The position numbers and the translations under genes are program-made. Shown piece by piece: positions 1 to 6,121 of a stretch of DNA of 10,802 nucleotides (the first letter of the stretch is position 1; each line of letters opens with the position of its first letter). Below the pieces are notes generated by a model, which saw only the letters and a list, made by a program, of their open reading frames with translations, ran no database searches and was not told the DNA's origin. The DNA comes from Anaerolineales bacterium UBA5069 (GTDB lineage Bacteria; Chloroflexota; Anaerolineae; Caldilineales; Caldilineaceae): NCBI GenBank assembly GCA_002415895.1, contig DIAV01000124.1, positions 482 to 11,283 on the forward strand. The letters are read 5' to 3'.

Positions 1-426
1 CTCCATCGTCTCCTCGATGGGCGTCTCGTAATCCCAGCGATGGATCTGGTAAAGGTCCACGTAATCGGTCTGCAGCCGCTTGAGGCTTTTGTCGATCTCG
101 CTCAGGATTGCCTTGCGTGAGAGACCGGAGCCGTTCGGCCCCTCATGCATTTTGCCATGCAACTTGGTGGCAATAACGACTTCGTCGCGCTGTGCGAAGT
201 CCTTCAGCGCGCGCCCGAGGATCTCCTCACTCACCCCAATTGAATACACGTTGGCTGTGTCGAAGAAATTGATGCCCAGTTCGAGGGCCTTCTGAATGAT
301 TGGCCGGCTGTCCTCGTTGTTGAGCACCCATTTGTGAACCCAGTTTGCTGCATCCCCAAAGCCCATGCAGCCGAGACAGATGCGCGAGACCTGCATCCCT
401 GTGGCGCCGAGTCGAACGTATTCCAT
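1..426 (-). CDS. Aldo/keto reductase, YajO-like, N-terminal part (runs off left edge)
   Basis: NAD(P)H-dependent oxidoreductase of the aldo/keto reductase (AKR) superfamily, a TIM-barrel that reduces carbonyl substrates in the cytoplasm. Only the first 142 residues are in the window; the C-terminal half lies beyond base 1. The AKR catalytic tetrad is all visible: D56 and Y61 in FFDTANVY, K88 in IATKLHGK, and H129 in DLYQIHRWD. The segments SRPIIQKALELGINFF and HRWDYETPIEET resemble the E. coli YajO subgroup as I remember it. The ATG at 426-424 is preceded on the minus strand by GGAGGAG at an 8 nt spacing, which fixes the start. It is transcribed away from the serine hydrolase at 849. It is a paralogue of the reductase at 8613-9584; the substrate cannot be told from sequence. 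Confidence 0.93.
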   Translation of the reverse strand, partial: MEYVRLGATGMQVSRICLGCMGFGDAANWVHKWVLNNEDSRPIIQKALELGINFFDTANVYSIGVSEEILGRALKDFAQRDEVVIATKLHGKMHEGPNGSGLSRKAILSEIDKSLKRLQTDYVDLYQIHRWDYETPIEETME

Positions 427-848
427 TTGTCTGCTCCTCCAAGCTGAAACCGCAGTGAGGGTTGTACGACTTGACGCAAGATCGCCAAGGCGCAAAGAAC
501 AACCACAGCAAGAAAGGCATGGGATTGCGCCATGGGGCCACCGTTGCCACTGTGTTGAGTATACCTCCTGACGGCAGACAATTGACTGCGCCGATTAACG
601 GCTTTGCCTGCACGCAACAGCGGTGCGCTACAGCACTGTACGCAGGCATGTAATGTCCTAGATATATCCATAGATGGTTGCCGCGCAGGGTTACGCGGAG
701 TACTGTGGAGCGTGTTGAGCGTGAAGTGCGCGCCTGCTCATCGGCATGGTGAAGAGGAATGGTCTTCGAGCGCTAATAGAGTCACTCGGTGAAACCCGCT
801 GCAGACCTGCGGCATTGCTTTCATGGTTGTGGAAAGGAGAGATGCGCG
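427..848. other. Intergenic region between divergent genes
   Basis: About 420 bp separates the leftward reductase from the rightward serine hydrolase. Short open frames exist on both strands, but none has a recognisable protein or a convincing ribosome binding site, so I call no gene. The region must hold promoters for both flanking genes. One weak candidate for the leftward gene is a minus-strand TATACT at 563-558 without a good -35 box. A GCGCAAAG/GCCAAGGCG-type motif lies at 471-497, and an imperfect inverted repeat at 604-649 could fold. No tRNA or known riboswitch core is recognisable. Confidence 0.5.
604..649. repeat. Imperfect compound inverted repeat
   Basis: TGCCTGC at 605-611 is the exact reverse complement of GCAGGCA at 642-648. 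Between them GCGGTGC and GCACTGT pair with two G-U wobbles around a short loop. Together they could form a two-tier hairpin of about 44 nt, roughly 200 bp upstream of the serine hydrolase start. No function is evident; it could be chance or part of a long leader. Confidence 0.35.
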
Positions 849-2051
849 ATGGCAAAGAGAGCTTCGTTGCGCACCGAGATTCACGGGTATGCTTGCGCAG
901 GGTTTGAGGGCGTGCGCGAGGCGTTTGCAGAGAACTTCGCGCGCCGCAATGAGTTGGGCGGCGCCTGCTGTATCTACCACCAGGGCGAAAAGGTGGTCGA
1001 TCTGTGGGGAGGCATTCGCAATCAAGCAACCGGCGAGCCGTGGCAAGAGGACACTATGGTCCTCGTCTTCTCGGCCTCCAAGGGCTTGGCGGCCATGACC
1101 ATGGCGCTTGCCCATTCGCGCGGCTGGCTCGACTTTGATGCGCGCGTGTGTACATACTGGCCGGAATTCGCGCAGCAGGGCAAGGAAGCAACCACGGTCA
1201 GGCAACTTCTGGCGCATCAGGCAGGGCTTTATGCCTTCGATGAGCTGGTGGACAGAAGCGTGATTGCCGACGCCGACCGGCTCGCGGCGATCATGGCTGC
1301 GCAGAAACCCGCCTGGGCGCCCGGCACGCGTCAGGCGTATCACGCGATCAGCCTCGGCTTCTACGAAGGCGAGTTGCTGCGGCGCATTGATCCACAGCAC
1401 CGCAGCCTGGGGCAGTTCTTCCAGGACGAAATCGCAACGCCACTGGGGCTGGAGTTCTATTTCCGCTTGCCCGAGACAATCCCCAACGCCAGGCTCGCGC
1501 CCCTGCAAATGCCCGGCCTCGTCAAGTCGATCGCGCGCCTGCCATTGCCCATGGTGCTGGCGGCCTTCAACCGCCAGTCGGTTCTCTACCGCTCGCTCAT
1601 GGCGAACCCAGGCACCCTCGTCCCGCTGGACGCAGAAACCATCTATGCGCGCGACCTCGAAATCCCCTCTGGTGGGGGCGTTGGCACAGCGCGCGCGATT
1701 GCCCGCGCGTACAGCGAGTTTGTCACAGGCGGCCGTGAACTGGGGCTGCGCGCCGAGACACTGCGCGCGCTCGCGGCCCCCGCGATTCCGCCGCAACACG
1801 GCTTCTATGATGAATGCCTGCACGGTGAGCTCCAGTATGCGCTTGGCTTCATGAAGCCCTCAGCCAATTGGCCTTTCGGCCACACGGGGGCCTTTGGCGC
1901 GCCCGGCGCCGGCGGTGCGCTTGGCTATGCTGACCCGCAGGCGGGAATTGCCTATGCCTATGTGACCAACCGCATTGGCGGCGTAACGGGCGACCCGCGC
2001 GACCTGGCGCTGCGGGCCGCCATGCCTGTGCAGGCGCCCATCCCTGCATAG
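849..2051 (+). CDS. Serine hydrolase, beta-lactamase fold (family VIII esterase / class C-like)
   Basis: A 400-residue serine hydrolase of the beta-lactamase/EstB/LACTB group. Such proteins are usually esterases or peptidases rather than true beta-lactamases. The catalytic SxxK motif is S75-A-S-K78 in VFSASKGL. The downstream LLAHQAGL matches the conserved LLxHxSGL segment. The Tyr motif is Y164-H-A. The KTG-equivalent is H345-T-G in GHTGAFGAPGAGG, the variant usual in esterase-like members. I see no signal peptide, so it is probably cytoplasmic. ATG at 849 is chosen because AGGAGA (835-840) sits 8 nt upstream; an in-frame ATG at 789 lacks such a site and would add 20 unconserved-looking residues. 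The next gene is on the same strand 123 bp downstream. The 3' end carries one copy of a 21-bp repeat whose second copy lies just after the stop. Confidence 0.9.
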   Translation: MAKRASLRTEIHGYACAGFEGVREAFAENFARRNELGGACCIYHQGEKVVDLWGGIRNQATGEPWQEDTMVLVFSASKGLAAMTMALAHSRGWLDFDARVCTYWPEFAQQGKEATTVRQLLAHQAGLYAFDELVDRSVIADADRLAAIMAAQKPAWAPGTRQAYHAISLGFYEGELLRRIDPQHRSLGQFFQDEIATPLGLEFYFRLPETIPNARLAPLQMPGLVKSIARLPLPMVLAAFNRQSVLYRSLMANPGTLVPLDAETIYARDLEIPSGGGVGTARAIARAYSEFVTGGRELGLRAETLRALAAPAIPPQHGFYDECLHGELQYALGFMKPSANWPFGHTGAFGAPGAGGALGYADPQAGIAYAYVTNRIGGVTGDPRDLALRAAMPVQAPIPA

Positions 2052-2084
2052 GCGGCAAAGGCAGCGCGACCTGGCGCTGCGGGC
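1997..2084. repeat. 21-bp perfect direct repeat, two copies, spanning the serine hydrolase stop codon
   Basis: The same 21 bases, beginning GCGCGACCTGG and ending GCTGCGGGC, occur at 1997-2017 and 2064-2084, offset by 67 bp. The first copy is coding (it spells the RDLALRA part of the hydrolase C-terminus). The second lies after the TAG at 2049-2051. The flanks do not match, so this is a short duplication or recombination scar rather than a long tandem repeat. Confidence 0.85.
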
Positions 2085-2119
2085 AAATTGCTTGCGGAGA
2101 CGGCTTCAACGTAAACCAC

Positions 2120-2146
2120 CGTGTGGCGCAGCGCTGCGCCTCCACG
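2120..2146. repeat. GC-rich palindrome/hairpin between hydrolase and acyltransferase genes
   Basis: GGCGCAGCGCTGCGCC at 2125-2140 is a perfect 16-bp palindrome. It is flanked by CGTG (2120-2123) and CACG (2143-2146), which extend the stem past a small internal loop. It ends 28 nt before the acyltransferase start. No T-run follows, so it is more likely an operon-internal hairpin or operator than a classic terminator. Confidence 0.55.
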
Positions 2147-2174
2147 AACGTGTATGCAGAGAGGGTGCCAATTC

Positions 2175-3035
2175 ATGGCCGAGACAGTGGGTCCCCATTA
2201 CATCGTGCAAATCCCACCGGAGCGCCGCGTCGTCCTCAACTTTCAGGATCTCGCATCCGGCGGGCCCACAATGTACGCCTTGCTGGAGGTGGACGTAACG
2301 GCCCCCCGCCAGGCGATGGAGGCATACAAGGCGCGCACGGGCGAGCGCTTGTCCTTCACCGGCTACCTGGTCTATTGCCTGGGGCGCGCCGTTGATGAAG
2401 ACAAATCGGTGCAAGCCTATCGCAAGGGGCGCAATCAACTCGTCCAGTTTGACGACGTGGACGTTGGCATGATGATCGAGCGCCAATTTGGCGCCACGCG
2501 CGTCCCCTCCGGCTATGTGGTGCGGCGCGTAAATCACAAAACGTTTATGGAGGTCCACCAGGAAATTCGCAGAGTGCAGCATACGCAGACAAGCCCGCGC
2601 CAGGGCTTCCCTGCCTGGCTGCGCGTCTATCAGGCACTGCCGGGGCTGGTGCAGGATGCGCTCAACGGCATCATCCGCAGTGTCAAGCGCCGCAACCCCG
2701 TCGGCGCGTGGGTGGCATCGGTGGGCACCGTGGGCGTCACCGCCGTGGGCATGTTTGGCAGCGGCGGTGGCTGGGGCATCGCCCCTGTCAGCCACACCCT
2801 GTGCTTGATTGTGGGCGGCATTGTGCGCAAGCCGGTTGTCGTGGCGGACCGGATTGAAGCGCGCGACATTCTGAACCTGACCGTAGCGTTCGATCACGCC
2901 ATCGTCGACGGCGCGCCCGCAGCCCGCTTTGTCACGCGGCTGGTGAGTCTGATTGAGAGCGCCGACGGGTTGGACACAGATGGGTTAGTGGGCGCCGACG
3001 CACCGGGCCGGAGTGCAGCGCCGGTCCGGGTATGA
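2175..3035 (+). CDS. Stand-alone 2-oxoacid dehydrogenase E2-type acyltransferase domain protein
   Basis: A 286-residue protein that looks like the catalytic (CAT-fold) domain of dihydrolipoamide acyltransferases, the E2 subunits of 2-oxoacid dehydrogenase complexes. The active-site block FDHAIVDGAPAARF (H241 and D245) corresponds to the E2 signature DHRxxDG. The preceding GGWGIAPVSHTLCLIVGGI and KPVVVADRIEARDILNL follow the usual order of that domain. There is no lipoyl domain and no peripheral subunit-binding domain, and no E1 or E3 gene is in the window, so a normal role in a dehydrogenase complex is unlikely; transfer of another acyl group is possible but unproven. I chose ATG 2175 because GAGAGGG lies about 9 nt upstream; an in-frame ATG at 2154 is less well placed. 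It probably belongs to the same transcript as the next gene, 51 bp downstream. Confidence 0.82.
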   Translation: MAETVGPHYIVQIPPERRVVLNFQDLASGGPTMYALLEVDVTAPRQAMEAYKARTGERLSFTGYLVYCLGRAVDEDKSVQAYRKGRNQLVQFDDVDVGMMIERQFGATRVPSGYVVRRVNHKTFMEVHQEIRRVQHTQTSPRQGFPAWLRVYQALPGLVQDALNGIIRSVKRRNPVGAWVASVGTVGVTAVGMFGSGGGWGIAPVSHTLCLIVGGIVRKPVVVADRIEARDILNLTVAFDHAIVDGAPAARFVTRLVSLIESADGLDTDGLVGADAPGRSAAPVRV

Positions 3036-3086
3036 GCCAGTGCTTGGCATTTGTGGCGGTTGAATGGCAATCAGGAGAAAATTGCG

Positions 3087-5093
3087 ATGAAAGACAGTGC
3101 TAATCCACACAAAGAACCCGTTGGGTCTGTTCAACTTCAGGAATTCGATCGAGTTGCGCCACAAGGCAATGAACTGCCCAAAGCATTTGCTGAACTCAAA
3201 CGCAGCGTGTACGCGGCGCTCGAAACCTATTCAAATGTCCACCGCGGCAGTGGCCATGGCTCGCTTGTGACCACCCGTCTCTACGAGCAGGCCCGGGACA
3301 TCGTTCTGGAACACCTGAGGCTGAACAAAGACCGCTACGTAGTCGTCTTTGTCAGCCCCAGAAGCGCAGAGTTGCTCAAGGGAGAACTTGCCCCTGGGCG
3401 CTTTCAATGTGTGTCGAGCCAGGACATTGGCCTACCTCTTGGAATTACGGCGGTGGCCATCGAGCGCCGTGCGCTGCCTGGAGGCGTCCCGTATCAGACT
3501 GGCGGCGGAACAGCGCGGCTAATCGCGCCCAAATGGGTGATCTGGGCCAAATCGCCCGCCCGGTTGGAGCCAGGCACCCCCGCCATTGTCAACGTGATCG
3601 CCTTTGCCAGGGCGCTGCAGTTGATCCGTGCGTTCGGACAAAGCGCCTTCCACGAAACGGGCGCCGACGCGTTGGCGGCGATTGATATTCTGTACCGCGA
3701 CGAACTGGAGCAATACGCTGGGCGCGCACTGCTCGACGAACTTCGGCGGACCCTGATCGGGCGCGATGTGCGCGTTCCAACAGTTGCAGGCGCCAGCCCT
3801 TACATCAATCTGGACAACGGCGCCAGCACGCGCACCTTCACGCCCATTTGGGACGCTGTCTGGCAAACATGGCGCCAGCCCAGGCAAGTCCAGCAGGCGA
3901 TTATCAACGAGGTCAAGTCAATCTGTGCCGACCTGTTGGGCGCGCCGCTGTCGGTCTATGATGTGATCTTTGCTTCAAACACCACGGAAGCCATCAACAT
4001 GGTGGCCGATAGCCTGCGCAGCGAATCGGATCAGAGTGACGAGTCGGTCGTCCTCAACACCTTGCTGGAGCACAACTCCAACGAACTGGTATGGCGCATG
4101 ATACCCGGTGTCGCGCTGATCCGGCTGCCGGTGGATGAAACTGGTGTCATGGATTTGGCCGAGCTGGATGCGCGCTTGCGTGCCTACAACCAGGAGGGCG
4201 AGCACGGCAAGAAGCGCATTAAGCTGGTGGCCGTGAGCGGTGCTTCAAATGTCCTTGGCGTCTACAACGACCTGGCGGCGGTCAGTCGTATCGTTCACAT
4301 GCATGGCGCACGTTTGCTGGTGGATGCAGCGCAGTTGGTTGCCCACCGCGCGGTTGACATGGAATTATGCGACATCGACTATCTGGCCTTCTCTGCCCAT
4401 AAGGCGTACGCGCCCTTTGGCAGCGGCGCGCTGGTGGCCAGGAAGGGATTGTTGAACCTGAACCCGGCGGAGATGGCTTTGATCAAGTCGTCCGGCGAAG
4501 AAAACGCAGGGGGCATCGCGGCGTTGGGCAAGGCGTTTGTCCTCCTGCAGCGCATCGGCCTGGATGTGATCCAGGAGGAGGAGCAGGCCTTGACTGCGCG
4601 GGCATTGCGCGGTATGGCGCAAATTTCGTCCCTCACACTCTACGGGATCAAGGAGTCGGGCTCGCCCAAATTCGCCCAAAAAGGTGGTGTCATACCATTT
4701 AACATGAAGGGCATGGTCTCCGAACGGGTGTCAAGGGAACTGGCCGAACGGGGCGGGATTGGGATACGGCACGGCTGTCATTGCGCGCATCTGTTGGTCA
4801 AACGTATACTCCACATCCCGCCAGCGCTGGAACTCTTCCAGGGCCTGATCGTGAGCCTGATCCCGCGGCTCGAACTCCCTGGTGTGGCCCGGGTGAGCCT
4901 TGGCCTCGAGAACAGTATAGAGGATGTCGACACCCTGATTGCCGTATTGGGCACAATCGCGCGTGAGGCCGAAGCCCGGGCGAGCAACCACGGGGCGGCT
5001 TCGCCTGCCGCAAAGCCCACATTGGCGCAGGCGAATCTCCAGCAGCAGATTGACGCGTTCGCCGCAGCTGCGTCCCAGCGCGTCTATGGCTGA
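3087..5093 (+). CDS. Two-module class V aminotransferase / cysteine desulfurase-like protein
   Basis: A 668-residue PLP enzyme, far longer than the roughly 400 of SufS/CsdA. The complete-looking module starts near residue 239 (YINLDNGAST). It has TTEAIN at 299-304, the PLP-N1 aspartate D413 in VDAAQ, the Schiff-base lysine K439 in FSAHKAYAPFG, and a cysteine-desulfurase-type cysteine C566 in GCHCAHL. The first module (about 40-235) also resembles class V enzymes: NVHRG at 50-54 and then GGGT (139-142) and SPARLEPGTPAI (156-167). The central lysine-bearing segment is missing from it. A 35-40 residue Ala/Gln-rich tail follows the second module. Start ATG 3087 has AGGAG about 10 nt upstream; an in-frame ATG at 3051 does not. 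No Fe-S assembly (suf/isc) genes are nearby, so sulfur transfer, beta-lyase or another PLP reaction remain open. Confidence 0.88.
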   Translation: MKDSANPHKEPVGSVQLQEFDRVAPQGNELPKAFAELKRSVYAALETYSNVHRGSGHGSLVTTRLYEQARDIVLEHLRLNKDRYVVVFVSPRSAELLKGELAPGRFQCVSSQDIGLPLGITAVAIERRALPGGVPYQTGGGTARLIAPKWVIWAKSPARLEPGTPAIVNVIAFARALQLIRAFGQSAFHETGADALAAIDILYRDELEQYAGRALLDELRRTLIGRDVRVPTVAGASPYINLDNGASTRTFTPIWDAVWQTWRQPRQVQQAIINEVKSICADLLGAPLSVYDVIFASNTTEAINMVADSLRSESDQSDESVVLNTLLEHNSNELVWRMIPGVALIRLPVDETGVMDLAELDARLRAYNQEGEHGKKRIKLVAVSGASNVLGVYNDLAAVSRIVHMHGARLLVDAAQLVAHRAVDMELCDIDYLAFSAHKAYAPFGSGALVARKGLLNLNPAEMALIKSSGEENAGGIAALGKAFVLLQRIGLDVIQEEEQALTARALRGMAQISSLTLYGIKESGSPKFAQKGGVIPFNMKGMVSERVSRELAERGGIGIRHGCHCAHLLVKRILHIPPALELFQGLIVSLIPRLELPGVARVSLGLENSIEDVDTLIAVLGTIAREAEARASNHGAASPAAKPTLAQANLQQQIDAFAAAASQRVYG

Positions 5094-5126
5094 CCTGGCC
5101 AACAGCCTGTCGTGCTGCAACGCGTC

Positions 5127-5543
5127 TCACCGGCTGCAACTACACCCATAAGGTGGCGCGCACCGGTGCAGGGCCGGTGCAGGGCCGGTGCAGTGGCCGG
5201 TGCAGTAGCGGTGCAGCGACTCGACTCCCATTTGCCCGGCTATCACTTGCTCGGCACGTGCCAAATACTCAGGATCAATCGCGTCCATGAGTCGATACCA
5301 CATGCTCTTGGTAGCATCCCATGTGATGAAGAGGATGGCCGCGCCAATCAGCAGGCCGATGATGGGGTCGACAAGCGGGCACCCCAGCCATGAGCCAATC
5401 ACCGCGCCCAGCACGGCCAGCGACGCATTGTAGTCGGTGCGGGCGTGCATACCGTCAGCTACCATTTGATGCGTGGTAAGGGAGCCAGCAGCTTTTACAA
5501 CGACTCCCAGAAGATTACGCCTGCACTGCTGTGCAATGGACAA
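5127..5543 (-). pseudogene. Cation diffusion facilitator (CDF) transporter remnant
   Basis: A 138-codon minus-strand frame whose middle (about codons 21-111, bases 5211-5483) matches TM5-TM6 and the adjoining linker of CDF zinc/cadmium/iron efflux proteins. It contains ADGMHARTD with the metal-site pattern HxxxD (H33, D37), LVDPIIGLLI, and DAIDPEYL...MGVESLH. Intact CDF proteins are about 300 residues. Here TM1-TM4 are absent upstream and the cytoplasmic C-terminal domain is absent downstream. The reading frame continues past GVESLH into Cys/Pro/His-rich residues encoded by an 11-bp tandem repeat. The frame opens with TTG, with no ribosome binding site. It is best read as a gene fragment left by deletion at both ends, with no likely function. 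Confidence 0.75.
5165..5216. repeat. Five-copy 11-12 bp tandem repeat (GGTGCAG core)
   Basis: GGTGCAG begins at 5165, 5176, 5187, 5199 and 5210, giving periods of 11, 11, 12 and 11 bp with spacer GGCC, GGCC, TGGCC and TAGC. The copies nearest the transporter relic are the most diverged. The array starts where the CDF homology ends, which suggests replication slippage at a decaying gene end. The unit is far too short and has no spacers, so it is not a CRISPR. Confidence 0.85.
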
Positions 5544-5634
5544 GGGCCGAGGGCCGCCGGTGGGGTTGCTGTCATCCCCATGCGTGCGCCGCCCTCACGA
5601 CTTTTGCGAAGCCCTTTCGCGCGCAAACCCGCGC

Positions 5635-5675
5635 TTTACATACATTGCGCTGTTATGTATAATACTGCTATGTAA
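5635..5675 (+). promoter_or_regulatory. Sigma70-type promoter with inverted-repeat operator upstream of padR-like gene
   Basis: TTTACA (5635-5640) and TATAAT (5658-5663) are separated by exactly 17 bp, a near-consensus promoter in an otherwise GC-rich window. Two inverted repeats overlap it. TTACATA (5636-5642) pairs with TATGTAA (5669-5675), and ATACAT (5640-5645) pairs with ATGTAT (5655-5660). PadR-family regulators bind ATGT/ACAT-type dyads, and many repress their own operon, so this is a plausible autoregulatory operator. The A+T-rich patch stands out sharply from its surroundings. Confidence 0.75.
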
Positions 5676-5726
5676 GCACAGCGCCGTTGTTGGCGACAGA
5701 CCACGCGTGGACACAAGGAGAGCCAC

Positions 5727-6119
5727 ATGGAGATCAACAAAGACCTGATCGCCGCTTCCTCGACCCCGATCGTGCTGGCGATCCTGGCCGAAGGCGACAG
5801 CTACGGCTATGCAATCCTCCAGCGCGTGCGCGAACTCTCCGGTGGGCGCATGGAGTGGACGGACGGCATGCTCTACCCCGTTCTGCATCGGCTCGAACGG
5901 CTTGGCTTTATCGACGCGCGGTGGGAAATTGCCGAGAGCGGACGTCGCCGCAAGTACTACAGCATCACATCCCAGGGCCAGGCGCAGTTGGCCGAGGAGC
6001 GCAAGCAGTGGCAAGCGGTGGATGCCACCTTGCGCGGCATCTGGCAATCGCTTGCAAATCCCATTGCGGCCGGCGACGTGTTTGGCCGCCCGGCCGCACC
6101 ACTTACACAGGGAGCCTGA
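5727..6119 (+). CDS. PadR-family transcriptional regulator
   Basis: A 130-residue winged-helix DNA-binding protein of the PadR family, which usually represses its own gene and a neighbouring membrane protein or transporter gene. The family hallmarks are in order: GDSYGYAI at 23-30, the recognition-helix region GMLYPVLHRLERLG at 47-60, and the wing with GRRRKYYSIT at 72-81. A short C-terminal helix region follows, as in the small PadR-s2 type. AAGGAG (5715-5720) lies 6 nt before the ATG. The stop is 2 nt before the next start, so the two genes are one transcript. The promoter at 5635-5663 carries dyads suited to autoregulation. The inducing signal cannot be read from sequence. Confidence 0.95.
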   Translation: MEINKDLIAASSTPIVLAILAEGDSYGYAILQRVRELSGGRMEWTDGMLYPVLHRLERLGFIDARWEIAESGRRRKYYSITSQGQAQLAEERKQWQAVDATLRGIWQSLANPIAAGDVFGRPAAPLTQGA

Positions 6120-6121
6120 CC

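Noticed and set aside
427..848. tRNA, riboswitch or small protein gene in the left intergenic region
   Set aside because: No tRNA cloverleaf signature, no recognisable riboswitch core, and the short open frames lack ribosome binding sites and familiar sequence.
738..1823. Long minus-strand open frame (361 codons) opposite the serine hydrolase
   Set aside because: Its product has no recognisable family, no ribosome binding site, and it lies antisense to a gene with clear SxxK/Tyr/HTG motifs; typical GC-rich shadow frame.
2106..2897. Minus-strand frame of 263 codons opposite the acyltransferase
   Set aside because: His/Ala-rich product with no family resemblance, antisense to a recognised E2-type domain.
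5165..5216. CRISPR array
   Set aside because: Units are only 11-12 bp, contiguous, without spacers of 25 bp or more; no cas genes.
5687..6121. N-terminal extension of the permease-prefix protein
   Set aside because: The upstream part is merely an open frame overlapping the PadR gene in another phase; AGGGAG before ATG 6122 and the family's usual N-terminus support the shorter protein.
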